Shown here in pieces: positions 16,792-28,185 of a stretch of 64,000 bases of DNA. Numbering within the stretch: the stretch's first letter is position 1; every line of letters starts with the position of its first letter. The stretch lies in contig NZ_CP007128.1 of assembly GCF_000522985.1 (NCBI RefSeq), positions 3,022,220 to 3,086,219 of the forward strand. Direction: 5' to 3'. The DNA comes from Gemmatirosa kalamazoonensis (GTDB lineage Bacteria > Gemmatimonadota > Gemmatimonadetes > Gemmatimonadales > Gemmatimonadaceae). The position numbers were made by a program, and so were the translations under genes. The notes under the pieces were generated by a model that worked only from the letters and a program-made list of their open reading frames with translations, did not search any database and had not been told where the DNA came from.

Positions 16792-16808
16792 TGTCGCGGA
16801 ACGCGACA
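16792..16808. promoter_or_regulatory. Dyad operator 2 (TGTCGCG-GAA-CGCGACA)
   Basis: An inverted repeat identical in its arms to dyad 1, extended by one more G-C pair, and centred about 142 bases upstream of the predicted start. The 33-base spacing is about three helical turns, so both sites face the same side of the DNA. Confidence 0.65.
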
Positions 16809-16815
16809 CCCGCGG

Positions 16816-17604
16816 TCACTGCGCGAGCGCCGACTTCCGCGCGAGAAACGTCGTGCCGAGCGCGCTCGCCGCGCCGCCGCCGTCGCGCTCCACGCTCACC
16901 GCCCAGCCGTCGTAGCGCGCGCGCAGCTCCTCCACCGACAGCGCCGCCGAACCCGCGACGAGCGTCGACACCAGATGCACACCGCCGTCGAGCGTCGCGC
17001 TCTGGAGCAGCTCGATCGCCGCCGCGCGCTCGCTCGGCGTGAGATGCTCGAACGCGGTCGGCGTGCACACCACCACGCGCAGCGCGACGTCGGGCGCCCA
17101 CTGCGCGAGATCGCCCACGCAGCCGCGCACACGCTCGCTCAGCCCCGCGACTTCCGCCGCGTGCATCACGCGCTCCACCGCGTCCGGCTCGTGCGCGAGC
17201 GCGGTCACCGCGCATCCGTGCGCCGCCGAGTACATCGCCGCGCCCTCGCCGTCGACACCCGCCACGAGCACGTGGCTTCCGTCCGACTGCGCGAGCTCGC
17301 GCGCGAGCGCGCTCGTCGGCGCGAGGCCCCAGTGCTCCGGTCGGCGATACTCGGCGAGGATCTTCAGCCGGCGCTGCCGCCATACGCGGTAGCTCGGAAG
17401 CCGGAGCCGACGCGAGATGATGCGATCGACTTCCTCCCACAGCACCATCTCCGTCAGCGTCGTCTGCGCCTGCTCACGCAGCCGCGCGACCGCCTCGTCG
17501 CCGATCGACAGCAGTGCCGTGCGCGAGATCGTATCCTTGTACAGCTCGATCTCGCGCTCGACGAACAGCTCGTATTCGTGCTTGAGGGAACGCGGCGCGG
17601 ACAT
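16816..17604 (-). CDS. Class I SAM-dependent methyltransferase-like protein
   Basis: A 262-residue protein. The first 100 residues are helical and charged (KHEYELFVEREIELYKDTIS and a WEEVDRIISRRLRLPSYRVW stretch). From about residue 112 a Rossmann-type methyltransferase core begins: VLVAGVDGEGAAMYSAAHG as the glycine-containing motif I, AHEPDAVERV as the acidic motif II, CVGDLAQWAPD as motif III and VVVCTPTAFEHL as motif IV. The substrate is unknown. It lies on the same strand as the small peptide gene, 200 bases upstream of it, with the two dyad sites between them. It is divergent from fpg. The peptide has its own promoter, so a shared operon is uncertain. Confidence 0.65.
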   Translation of the reverse strand: MSAPRSLKHEYELFVEREIELYKDTISRTALLSIGDEAVARLREQAQTTLTEMVLWEEVDRIISRRLRLPSYRVWRQRRLKILAEYRRPEHWGLAPTSALARELAQSDGSHVLVAGVDGEGAAMYSAAHGCAVTALAHEPDAVERVMHAAEVAGLSERVRGCVGDLAQWAPDVALRVVVCTPTAFEHLTPSERAAAIELLQSATLDGGVHLVSTLVAGSAALSVEELRARYDGWAVSVERDGGGAASALGTTFLARKSALAQ

Positions 17605-17704
17605 GAAGCTCGGGCGAGCGGAGGGGAGGGCGACGTCCTAACCTAGACGCGCACCGGGACCGCGCAAGCGGCGGTGCCACGTGTCGCGCATCACGCACTT
17701 CCTC

Positions 17705-18490
17705 ATGCCCGAGCTGCCGGAAGTTGAAGCCGCGGCGCGCCTCCTGCGCGAGGTGGCCGTTGGCCGCACCATTCGCGCCGTGCACCGTTCGCACGCCGCG
17801 ACGCGTCGCGCGCTCCCCGACGACGCCGTCACGCGCCTCGTTGGGCGCCGCGTGACCTCGGTCGAGCGGCGCGGCAAGCATCAGCTGCTCACGCTCGACG
17901 ACGGCGCGGTGGTGCACGCGCACTTCCGCATGAACGGCGACTGGCACGTCGGGTCGGCGAGCGACGAGCCGCCGCGCCATGCGCGCGCCGCGCTCGACTT
18001 CGACGACGGCTTGCGTCTCACGCTCGTCGATTCGCGCGCGCTCGCCACTCTGTCGCTGCATTCCCCCGGTGCGTCGCCGCTGCCGACGCTCGGCCCTGAG
18101 CCCACCGACGCCGGCTTCGACGCTGCGTCGCTCGGCGCCGCGCTTCGCGGCCGCCGCGGTCCGATCAAGCCCGTGCTGCTCGATCAGCGCGTGGTCGCGG
18201 GCCTCGGGAACATCTACGCTGCGGAAGCGCTCTGGCGCGCGCGTGTCAGTCCGCGTGCGCCGGCGAACGGCATCGGACCGGCGCGACTCGCGCGTCTCGC
18301 CGCCGCCATGCGCGACGTGCTGACCGAGGCGATCGAGAAGCCCGGCCGCTATCGCACCGGCGAGGCCGCGGTGACGATGCACGTCTACGATCGCGAGGGA
18401 GAGCCGTGCACGCGGTGCGGCACCATGATTCGCCGCATCGTGCAGGCCGGTCGCTCGACGTACTTCTGTCCGCGCTGTCAGGCGCGCTGA
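17705..18490 (+). CDS. mutM: Formamidopyrimidine-DNA glycosylase (Fpg/MutM)
   Basis: 261 residues from the ATG that gives MPELPEVE. This start is required because the catalytic nucleophile is the proline after the removed methionine; an in-frame upstream start at 17681 would destroy it. Also visible are Glu3, the RRGKHQLLTL and HFRMNGDW segments, the helix-two-turns-helix region with GLGNIYAAEALW, and the C-terminal zinc finger (CTRCGTMIRR, then STYFCPRCQ). It excises oxidised purines such as 8-oxoguanine and cuts the backbone by beta,delta-elimination. It converges on rlmI with 13 bases between the stops. Nei is the alternative paralogue, but the motifs favour Fpg. Confidence 0.94.
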   Translation: MPELPEVEAAARLLREVAVGRTIRAVHRSHAATRRALPDDAVTRLVGRRVTSVERRGKHQLLTLDDGAVVHAHFRMNGDWHVGSASDEPPRHARAALDFDDGLRLTLVDSRALATLSLHSPGASPLPTLGPEPTDAGFDAASLGAALRGRRGPIKPVLLDQRVVAGLGNIYAAEALWRARVSPRAPANGIGPARLARLAAAMRDVLTEAIEKPGRYRTGEAAVTMHVYDREGEPCTRCGTMIRRIVQAGRSTYFCPRCQAR

Positions 18491-18503
18491 GTGCCCGCGT
18501 GTT

Positions 18504-19670
18504 TCAGTCCGCGACCTCGAGCAGCGCGCCTTTGATGTAGCCCGTCTCGGGGATCGACAACACCTCGGGATGGTCGATCGGCTGACCGCGCAGCTCGCGC
18601 AGGATCACGCGCCGGCCGCTGTCCGCCGCCGCGTCCTCGAGCATCTCGAGGAACAGCGGCTTCGTGAGGTGATAGCTGCAGCTCGCCGTGAACAGCAGGC
18701 CGCCCGGCGCGAGCAGACGCATCGCGCGCAGGTTGATCTCCTTGTATCCGCGCAGCGCGGTGGGAAGCGCGGCACGCGTCTTCGCGAACGCCGGCGGGTC
18801 GAGCACGATCGTGTCGTAACGCGCGCCGGCGCGCTCCTCGTCGCGAAGAAAGTCGAACGCGTTCGCCTCCCGCGTGTCGATGTTCGTGAAGCCGTTGCGT
18901 TGGGCGTTCTCCCGTGCGCGCCGCAGCGCGGCCTCCGACATGTCGAGCGCGGTGACGTGCTCCGCGCGCCGGGCGAGATGCAGCGCGAACGAGCCGTGGT
19001 AGCTGAAGCAGTCGAGCGCGCGCCCGCGCGCGACGGCGCCGACGAGCGCGCGGTTCTCGCGCTGATCGAGGAACGCGCCGGTCTTCTGTCCCGTCCACGG
19101 CGCGGCGAGATACCGCACGCCATGCTCCTCGACCTCGATCTCCTCCGGCACCGAGCCGGCGAGGAGCACCGTCTCGCGCGGCAGCTCCTCCTTGAGGCGC
19201 AGCGCCGCGTCGTTGCGCGCCAGGATGCCCTCGGCGCCCGTGTGCTCCAGCAGCGCGTCGATGATCGCGCCGCGAAACGCCTCGAGGCCGGCGCTCATGA
19301 GCTGCACGACGAGCCACCGGTCGTAGCGGTCGCACACGAGCGACGGGAGCCCGTCGCCCTCGCCGTGCACCAGGCGATGGGCCGAGGCGTGCTCGCGGAG
19401 CCCGGCGCGGCGGTCGAGCGCGCGCGCGAGGCGTTCCAGCCACCAGGCGGCGTCGAGTGGCTGGTCGGGGCGGCGATCGACGAGCCGGAGCGAGATTTCT
19501 GAGGCCGGGCTCCAGAGTGCGGTCCCGAGCGGGCGGCCTCGGCCGTCTCGAACGGTGACGGCGCCTGCTGGGCTCGTCGGTGGCTCGGCGACGTCGCTGC
19601 GGTAGATCCAGGGATGCCCGGAGGCCAATCGTTGGGCTCCCCGGTTCGAGACGACGGCGACGGTGCGCAT
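18504..19670 (-). CDS. rlmI: 23S rRNA m5C methyltransferase, RlmI family
   Basis: 388 residues from the ATG at 19670 (a TTG at 19679 is an alternative). An N-terminal PUA-like domain comes first (VAVVSNRGAQRLASGHPWIY). Then come a central beta region with EHGVRYLAAPWTGQKTGAFL and a Rossmann methyltransferase core (ALDCFSYHGSFALHLA, VTALDMSEAAL). The catalytic motifs are VLDPPAFAKTRAAL and TASCSYHLTKPLF, the latter containing the conserved Cys. This architecture matches RlmI, which methylates C1962 of 23S rRNA. The gene is divergent from, and immediately next to, the promoters of the 23S gene in this window. Other SAM-dependent RlmI/RlmK-like enzymes share the fold. Confidence 0.85.
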   Translation of the reverse strand: MRTVAVVSNRGAQRLASGHPWIYRSDVAEPPTSPAGAVTVRDGRGRPLGTALWSPASEISLRLVDRRPDQPLDAAWWLERLARALDRRAGLREHASAHRLVHGEGDGLPSLVCDRYDRWLVVQLMSAGLEAFRGAIIDALLEHTGAEGILARNDAALRLKEELPRETVLLAGSVPEEIEVEEHGVRYLAAPWTGQKTGAFLDQRENRALVGAVARGRALDCFSYHGSFALHLARRAEHVTALDMSEAALRRARENAQRNGFTNIDTREANAFDFLRDEERAGARYDTIVLDPPAFAKTRAALPTALRGYKEINLRAMRLLAPGGLLFTASCSYHLTKPLFLEMLEDAAADSGRRVILRELRGQPIDHPEVLSIPETGYIKGALLEVAD

Positions 19671-19709
19671 GTGCCGCAAGCTAGGCGGGCGGCGCGGCGG
19701 GTGTGCCCG

Positions 19710-19738
19710 TTGACAATCGCCGTGTAAACAGGTAAGAT
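19710..19738 (+). promoter_or_regulatory. rRNA promoter P1
   Basis: TTGACA and TAAGAT separated by exactly 17 bases, pointing at the 23S gene. This is a near-consensus housekeeping promoter. Confidence 0.8.
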
Positions 19739-19808
19739 TCGGACCCTTCGCGATGCGCTTGTGGCTTGCGCCGGTGGCGCGGACGCGACGGGGCGGAGCG
19801 GCAGTCGG

Positions 19809-19837
19809 TTGACTCTGACCGCCTAACTGCGTAAAAT
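19809..19837 (+). promoter_or_regulatory. rRNA promoter P2
   Basis: TTGACT and TAAAAT separated by 17 bases, about 100 bases downstream of P1 in the same direction. The heptamer GCCTAAC lies in the spacer. Tandem promoters are usual for rRNA operons. Confidence 0.78.
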
Positions 19838-19838
19838 G

Positions 19839-20085
19839 GTAAGCTCTCCGCGACGCTCTCGAGCGAGCTCGAAACGGCGCGGCGCTGATTGAAAATTGAT
19901 GGATCGAGGAGCGGTCGACCGCTGCAAGGCGGTGGGCCGCGTGGGAAGCGAATTCTCATCGGGCGAGGCGGCAACGACGTGAGTCGTCGCCGACGTCGAA
20001 CGACGAGAAGGAGATTGCACAGATCTCACATATGTGGAATCGCTGTGAAGCGATTCCTGCGCGTGCTGTGCTTGACGGTTCATGT
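19839..20085 (+). other. 23S leader with a perfect GNRA-capped hairpin
   Basis: This is non-coding leader between P2 and the 23S gene. It contains an exact 9-bp stem with a GTGA tetraloop (GGAATCGCT-GTGA-AGCGATTCC, 20036-20057). That may serve in precursor processing or antitermination. There is no trace of 16S rRNA or of a spacer tRNA. Confidence 0.6.
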
Positions 20086-23053
<2,968 letters not shown>

Positions 23054-23194
23054 CTCCCTGATACCAACTGCATAGCACGCGAAATGTTCGCACGGCCGCG
23101 CGCACCAGCGCGCCGCCATTCCCACACTCCTCGATCCATCATCTCTCATTCCCGGTCGGCGGTGCCTCGCGCGCCGCGGATCGGAGACAAGATC

Positions 23195-23310
23195 GCTGGC
23201 GACTAGAGCGCAGGGGCCACACCCGTTCCCATCCCGAACACGGCCGTTAAGCCCTGCAGCGCCGATGGTACTCCGCCCGAGAGGGCGCGGGAGAGTAGGC
23301 CGTCGCCGGC
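23195..23310 (+). rRNA. 5S ribosomal RNA
   Basis: About 116 bases with terminal helix GCTGGCGAC/GTCGCCGGC, the conserved loop with CCCATCCCGAACACGGCCG and the GAGAGTAGG segment near the 3' end. It follows the 23S gene by 140 bases and precedes a strong terminator. Confidence 0.93.
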
Positions 23311-23317
23311 ACCCCTG

Positions 23318-23358
23318 ACGCCCCGGATTGCACTCGCAGTCCGGGGCGTTCTTTTTTT
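23318..23358 (+). terminator. Terminator of the 23S-5S unit
   Basis: A 10-bp perfect stem (ACGCCCCGGA / TCCGGGGCGT) with a 12-base loop, followed by TCTTTTTTT. Confidence 0.92.
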
Positions 23359-23480
23359 GCCCCATGCGTAGGGAACTCAGCCATTGCGCATCGGCGAGCG
23401 CTCTGTACTGTAGCGGATCACGCGTTGGGTGGTCGGCGCCGGCCACGCTCCGCGCATCGACTCACGTACTGACCCTCACC

Positions 23481-24365
23481 ATGGCACTCCTCCCGCGGCG
23501 CGCTCGCGTCGTCCTGCCCCTGCTCGCCATCGCCATCGGCGCGTCCTCGGCGATCGCTCAGCCCCGCCTGCTCGTCAACGTCAACGACGCCGGCCGCTAC
23601 GTCTACGGCGGCCTGCACTACGGGGGCCAGCAGTGGGCCACCATGACGTCCACGCTGAACCGCGTCTTCACCGGCGGCGTCACGACCACCAACACCCTGC
23701 TCGACCTGTCGCAGATGCTGACCTACGATGCGCTGTGGGTCGATCAGCGATTCCAGACGACGGCGTCCGCCGCCGAGATCGACAACCTGAAAGCCTACGC
23801 CGCGACGGGTCGCCGCGTCGTCGTCATGGGTGAGAATGCCGCCTGGGGTGGGTGGAACCAGCAAATCCTCGGCGCGTTCGGCGGCATCGAGGGACCGCTC
23901 GGTGGCTACGGCATCCTCGACTACGGCTCGCCGAGCGGCGGCCTGACGGGCGCCGGCTGCCTGTACGGCAGGAACGTCAGCGTCCAGCCGAACGCACTCA
24001 CGCAGGGCGTGTCGGCCATCTCGCTCGCCTGTGGCGGGTACGCGATCGGCGGCGTCCAGCTCTTCGCGTACAACGTCGCGACGCTGTGGGGCTCCACGCA
24101 GAACGTGCTCACGGTCCTCGACGCCAACATCTTCGACGACCTGTTCGCGGGCTACGACGCCCCTGTCTTCCGCGATCGCGTCGCCACCTGGCTCTCGGCG
24201 AGCCGGCCCACGCTGACGACGGCGAGTCTGCGCGTCGCCACGCTCAACGCCGCCGTCGCGCCGGTCGGCGCGCAGGTCGTCAGCCCGGAGCCGACGACGC
24301 TCCTGCTCCTCGCCGGCGGCATCGTTGTACTCTCGGTCGCGACACGTCGCACGCGTCGCAGCTGA
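23481..24365 (+). CDS. Secreted PEP-CTERM protein
   Basis: 294 residues. The signal peptide is MALLPRRARVVLPLLAIAIGASSAIAQ. The middle has an alpha/beta pattern like a class I glutamine-amidotransferase or ThuA-type fold: MLTYDALWVDQRF, then ASAAEIDNLKAYAATGRRVVVMGENAAW. No catalytic triad is evident. The last 28 residues form a PEP-CTERM sorting signal: SPEPTTLLLLAGG, a hydrophobic helix, then ATRRTRRS. In other bacteria such tails are cut by an exosortase and the proteins go to the cell surface or extracellular matrix. No exosortase gene is in this window. The gene follows the rRNA terminator by about 120 bases. The start fits the signal peptide; the frame is open further upstream. Confidence 0.78.
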   Translation: MALLPRRARVVLPLLAIAIGASSAIAQPRLLVNVNDAGRYVYGGLHYGGQQWATMTSTLNRVFTGGVTTTNTLLDLSQMLTYDALWVDQRFQTTASAAEIDNLKAYAATGRRVVVMGENAAWGGWNQQILGAFGGIEGPLGGYGILDYGSPSGGLTGAGCLYGRNVSVQPNALTQGVSAISLACGGYAIGGVQLFAYNVATLWGSTQNVLTVLDANIFDDLFAGYDAPVFRDRVATWLSASRPTLTTASLRVATLNAAVAPVGAQVVSPEPTTLLLLAGGIVVLSVATRRTRRS

Positions 24366-24388
24366 TCGTCGGCGGCGCTCGACAGCGC

Positions 24389-24421
24389 GCGGGCGGTCCT
24401 CCCTTGCGGGGGGCCGCCCGC
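24389..24421 (+). terminator. Hairpin after the PEP-CTERM gene
   Basis: An 8-bp GC stem (GCGGGCGG / CCGCCCGC) around a 17-base loop, without a T run. Confidence 0.4.
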
Positions 24422-24489
24422 TTCGTGCGTGCAACAACGGTAGCGCCCGCGTCGACGCGTGAAGTACGCGTCTTGCTCTTCGCGAGCCC

Positions 24490-25281
24490 GTGTATCGACT
24501 CGTTCTCGCCACCGCCGGGGCGCTTGCCGGCGCGACCGTTGCCCACGCGCACCACCGCCGTCGCCGCGCCGAACGTCTCGCCGCGGCGACGCTCGAGACA
24601 CTGCTGAACGCCGTCGACGCGAACGACGCCGTCACCGGTGCTCACGTTCGGCGCGTCGCGGCGTACTCGCTCATCGTGGCCTGCGCGTTAGGCCTCGACA
24701 AGCACCGCCAGCGTGAGATCGAGCGCGTGGCGCTCTTTCACGACATCGGAAAGCTGCACGCCGCGCTCTTTGACATCATCCACGACGCCAGCGGGCTGAC
24801 GAAGGAAGAGCGCCGCGCGGTCGCGACGCATCCGCAGCGTGGCGCCGAGGTGCTGGAGCCGCTCGCGACGTTCTATCCCGCGCTCGCCGAGGGCGTGCTC
24901 GCGCATCACGAGCGGTGGGACGGCAGCGGCTACCCGCGCGGGCTGAAGGGCGAGGCGATCCCGCTCACGAGCCGGATCGTCGCGCTGGCCGATACGTTCG
25001 ACGCCATCACGGCGCCGCGTCGGTACCACCGCGGCGAGAACGTCGCGAAGGCGCTCGACGTCATTCGCAACGGCAGCGGCACCCAGTTCGATCCGGTGCT
25101 CGCGGACGTGTTCCTGCGCCAGTCGGTCGTGGACGAGATCACGGAGGCGATGCGCCACGCGCACGCCAAGGCGCGTAGACGCCCGCGCCCCAACCGCCGT
25201 CGCTCCGCGGAGCGCGGCGCACCGGACGTCAGCTTCCGGTGGCGCGACCAGATCGTGCGGCCGCGCGCCGAGCATCCCTGA
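24490..25281 (+). CDS. HD-GYP domain phosphohydrolase
   Basis: 263 residues from a GTG. A hydrophobic N-terminal stretch (LVLATAGALAGATVAHAHH) may be an anchor. The HD-GYP domain covers about residues 30-225: VTGAHVRRVA, then LFHDIGKLH with the metal-binding HD pair, then THPQRGAEVL, then LAHHERWDGSGYPRGLKGEAIPL with the GYP signature, and later VALADTFDAI. HD-GYP proteins hydrolyse cyclic di-GMP or related cyclic dinucleotides. There is no receiver or sensory domain. The C-terminus is very basic (ARRRPRPNRRRSAERG). It converges on mltG with 16 bases between the stops. It pairs conceptually with the EAL gene at 49614, but they are far apart. Confidence 0.88.
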   Translation: MYRLVLATAGALAGATVAHAHHRRRRAERLAAATLETLLNAVDANDAVTGAHVRRVAAYSLIVACALGLDKHRQREIERVALFHDIGKLHAALFDIIHDASGLTKEERRAVATHPQRGAEVLEPLATFYPALAEGVLAHHERWDGSGYPRGLKGEAIPLTSRIVALADTFDAITAPRRYHRGENVAKALDVIRNGSGTQFDPVLADVFLRQSVVDEITEAMRHAHAKARRRPRPNRRRSAERGAPDVSFRWRDQIVRPRAEHP

Positions 25282-25297
25282 CGCGCGACGCCACCCG

Positions 25298-26341
25298 TCA
25301 GCGCGGCGTCGTCGCGCTCGACGCTCGCGTCACCGAGTCGCGCAGGCGCCGCGCGCGCTGCACCGCGGTCTCGTGCTCCGCGAAGGTCGTGCGGAACTCG
25401 TGATGGCCATCGGGCTCGGCGACGAAGTACAGGAACGGCACCTTCGCCGGCGCTACCGCCGCCGCGAGGCTCGGCGCACCCGGCGAGCCGATCGGCCCGG
25501 GGGGCAGCCCCGCCACCTTGTACGTGTTGTACGGCGAGTCGATCTCGAGATCCTTGTAGAGCACGCGTCCGACATGGTGGCCGAGTGCGTACTGCACCGT
25601 CGGATCGGCCTGCAGCCGCATGCCCTTCCTCAGCCGGTTGTAGTACACCGCCGCGATCACCGGGCGCTCCTCGGGACGACGCGCCTCGCGCTCGACGATC
25701 GAGGCGAGCGTCACCGCCTGATGACGCGAGAGCGCGAGCGTCTGCAGCTGCGCGTCCCACTCGGGATGCCACGCCGCCTCGAAGCGCTCCACCATCTGCG
25801 ACACGGCCTGCCGCGCCGTGGTGCCGTCGGGGAACGTGTACGTGGCGGGAAACAGGTACCCCTCGAGCGTGGGGGTGGGGATATCGAGGCGGCGCAGCAG
25901 CGACGTGTCGCGCACCGCGACTTCCGCGGAGTCGGGCGGCACGCCTAACGATCGGGCGAGCTGGGGCACAATCTGTCGCAGCTCCCATCCCTCCACGACC
26001 GTGATGACGTGCACGATGCCGCGCCCCGACACGAGCGCGCTCACGAGGTCGTGGTAGGAATCGCCGCGCCGGAGCTGGTAGGTGCCGGGCTTGATGGAGC
26101 GATCGCGCTCCGTCGCCTTGGCGTAGAGTCGGAACAGCAGCGCCGAGCGCACCACGCGCTTCGCGGCGAGCGACTCCGCGGCGACGCGGAACGACGCGCC
26201 GCGCGGGATGACGACGCGCGCGGCGCCGGATCCCGGCGCGCGGGTGAGGAACACGAGCGCGGCGACGACGAGCGCGACAACGCCGACGGCGATCAGCAGG
26301 ACACGCCGTGGGGGTCGCCCCTTGCGGCGCTTACTCCCCAT
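25298..26341 (-). CDS. mltG: Endolytic murein transglycosylase MltG (YceG-like)
   Basis: 347 residues starting at MGSKRRKGRPPRR; this ATG overlaps the ruvX stop by 11 bases. A basic cytoplasmic tail and one transmembrane helix (VLLIAVGVVALVVAALVFL) come first. A LysM-like subdomain follows (VVIPRGASFRVAAESL), then the catalytic domain with ASIVEREARRPEERPVIAAV carrying the active-site Glu. Other family signatures are YNRLRKGMRLQADPTVQYAL, DSPYNTYKVAGLPPGPI and the Phe/Tyr-rich end PFLYFVAEPDG. It cuts nascent glycan strands in the periplasm and helps set their length. It is the last gene of rho-ruvX-mltG; the ruvX-mltG neighbourhood occurs in many bacteria. Confidence 0.93.
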   Translation of the reverse strand: MGSKRRKGRPPRRVLLIAVGVVALVVAALVFLTRAPGSGAARVVIPRGASFRVAAESLAAKRVVRSALLFRLYAKATERDRSIKPGTYQLRRGDSYHDLVSALVSGRGIVHVITVVEGWELRQIVPQLARSLGVPPDSAEVAVRDTSLLRRLDIPTPTLEGYLFPATYTFPDGTTARQAVSQMVERFEAAWHPEWDAQLQTLALSRHQAVTLASIVEREARRPEERPVIAAVYYNRLRKGMRLQADPTVQYALGHHVGRVLYKDLEIDSPYNTYKVAGLPPGPIGSPGAPSLAAAVAPAKVPFLYFVAEPDGHHEFRTTFAEHETAVQRARRLRDSVTRASSATTPR

Positions 26342-26768
26342 CGGGAAGCGCGAGCGCGTGCTGCAGCAGCACGGCGGCCGCCATCGCGTCGACGTCGCCC
26401 TTGCGATCGCGCGTGGAGCCGCCGAGCGTGCGGATCGTTCGGAGCGCGGCAGCCGTCGTGAACCGCTCGTCGACGAGCCGTGCGGGGAGGCCGGTACGCC
26501 GCTCGAGCTCCGCCGCGATGTGGCGCGCCTCCTCGGCGCGGGGCGTGTCGTTGCCGTCACCATCGAGCGGCAGGCCGACCACGAAGCCGCACACCTCGAG
26601 CGCCTCGGCCCGCCTAACGAGCTCCGCGATCGGCAGCCGCTTGCCGGCACGCCGCGCGACGAAGCCGGCCGGCGAGGCGATCATGCCTAACGGGTCGCTC
26701 ACCGCCAGCCCGATGCGCCGCTCGCCGTGATCGATGGCGAGCAGGCGCCCCTTCGGCAGCCGGGACAC
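26331..26768 (-). CDS. ruvX: Putative pre-16S rRNA nuclease / Holliday junction resolvase (YqgF/RuvX)
   Basis: 145 residues, the standard family length. An RNase H-like fold is visible: GRLLAIDHGERRIGLAVSDP with the first catalytic Asp, CGFVVGLPLDGDGNDTPRA, LVDERFTTAAA with the catalytic Glu, and KGDVDAMAAAVLLQHAL with the last Asp. In E. coli YqgF matures the 5' end of 16S rRNA; resolvase activity is also reported for relatives. It lies 7 bases after rho and overlaps mltG, so the three are co-transcribed. Confidence 0.93.
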   Translation of the reverse strand: MSRLPKGRLLAIDHGERRIGLAVSDPLGMIASPAGFVARRAGKRLPIAELVRRAEALEVCGFVVGLPLDGDGNDTPRAEEARHIAAELERRTGLPARLVDERFTTAAALRTIRTLGGSTRDRKGDVDAMAAAVLLQHALALPDGE

Positions 26769-26775
26769 GGCCGCG

Positions 26776-28068
26776 TCACCCCTCCGCCATCGACGCGAAG
26801 AACTCCTTGTTGTTCTTCGTGCGCGACATGCGCGTGAGCAGGAACGTGATGGCGTCCTCGGAGTTCATGCCGCCGAGGAAGTTCCGCAGCAGGAAGATGC
26901 GGTTCGTCTCGTCCTTGTCGAACAGCAGCTCCTCGCGGCGCGTCCCGGACTTGTGCACGTCGATTGCCGGGAAGATGCGGCGCTCGGCGATCTTGCGATC
27001 GAGCACGAGCTCCATGTTGCCGGTGCCCTTGAACTCCTCGAAGATCACCTCGTCGGCGCGCGAGCCCGTCTCGATGAGCGCCGTGGCGACGATGGTGAGC
27101 GATCCGCCGCCGTCGATGTTGCGTGCGGAGCCGAAGAAGCGCTTCGGCTTCTCGAGCGCCTTCGCGTCGACGCCGCCGGAGAGGATCTTCCCGGAGTGCG
27201 GCACGATGGTGTTGTGCGCGCGCGCGAGCCGCGTGATGGAGTCGAGGAGGATGACGACATGCTTGCCCGACTCGACGAGCCGCTTCGCCTTCTCCAGCAC
27301 CATGTCCGCGACCTGCACGTGGCGGTCGGCGGGCTCGTCGAACGTGGAGCTGATGACCTCCGCGCCCGGTACGTTCGTCTGCATGTCGGTGACCTCCTCC
27401 GGGCGCTCGTCGATCAGGAGGATGATCAGCGACACTTCGGGGTGGTTCTCGACGATCGCGTTCGCGAGCTTCTGCAGCAGGATCGTCTTGCCCGCGCGCG
27501 GCGGCGCGACGATGAGCCCACGCTGTCCCTTGCCGAGCGGTGCGATGATGTCGCACAGCCGCATGCTGAGATCCCCGTCCTTCGGCTCCAGGTGGATCCG
27601 CTCGTCGGGGTAGCGCGGCTTGAGGTTGTCGAACGCGATGCGCTGCTTCGCCTTCTCCGGCTCGTCGCCGTTCACGCGCTCGACCTTGAGCAGCGCGAGA
27701 TACTTCTCCCACTCCTTCGGCGGGCGCACCTGGCCGACCACCGAATCGCCGGTGCGCAGGTCGAAGCGCTTGATCTGCGACGGCGAGACGTAGATGTCGT
27801 CCGGCCCGTACAGGTAGTTCCAGTCCTGGCTGCGGAGGAAGCCGTAGCCTTCGGGAAGGACCTCGAGCACGCCGTCGCCGCGCAGCAGCACGTCCGCGTC
27901 GAGGAGACTCTGCTCGATGCGGAAGATCAGCTCCTGCTTCCGAAGCCCGGAGTGGTTGGAGACGTTGAGCTCGTCTGCCAGCGCGTGGAGCTCGGGCAGC
28001 GACTTGCGCTTCAGCTCGACGATATCGACGAGGGGGGATTCGGCCCCCGGAATCACGTCACCGGGCAC
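26776..28068 (-). CDS. rho: Transcription termination factor Rho
   Basis: 430 residues, close to the usual length of about 420. The N-terminal helical Rho_N domain is [20 protein letters not shown]. The RNA-binding cold-shock-like domain follows, with [10 protein letters not shown] and [21 protein letters not shown]. The ATPase domain has Walker A (APPRAGKT), the [13 protein letters not shown] segment, [15 protein letters not shown] and the Q/R-loop region near [18 protein letters not shown]. It unwinds RNA and ends transcription at C-rich sites, a plausible major mode in a genome with few T-tailed hairpins. It is the first gene of rho-ruvX-mltG. Confidence 0.97.
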   Translation of the reverse strand: MPGDVIPGAESPLVDIVELKRKSLPELHALADELNVSNHSGLRKQELIFRIEQSLLDADVLLRGDGVLEVLPEGYGFLRSQDWNYLYGPDDIYVSPSQIKRFDLRTGDSVVGQVRPPKEWEKYLALLKVERVNGDEPEKAKQRIAFDNLKPRYPDERIHLEPKDGDLSMRLCDIIAPLGKGQRGLIVAPPRAGKTILLQKLANAIVENHPEVSLIILLIDERPEEVTDMQTNVPGAEVISSTFDEPADRHVQVADMVLEKAKRLVESGKHVVILLDSITRLARAHNTIVPHSGKILSGGVDAKALEKPKRFFGSARNIDGGGSLTIVATALIETGSRADEVIFEEFKGTGNMELVLDRKIAERRIFPAIDVHKSGTRREELLFDKDETNRIFLLRNFLGGMNSEDAITFLLTRMSRTKNNKEFFASMAEG

Positions 28069-28185
28069 GGGAGGAAAGGAGGGAGGGGAAGTGCGGCCCG
28101 GGAGGGGGGTCGCGAAAGTAAGCCGGCGAGAAACAGAGGGTCAAGAATCGCGTGCTGCCGAGCGACGACCGAGCGGCGAGCGCGA

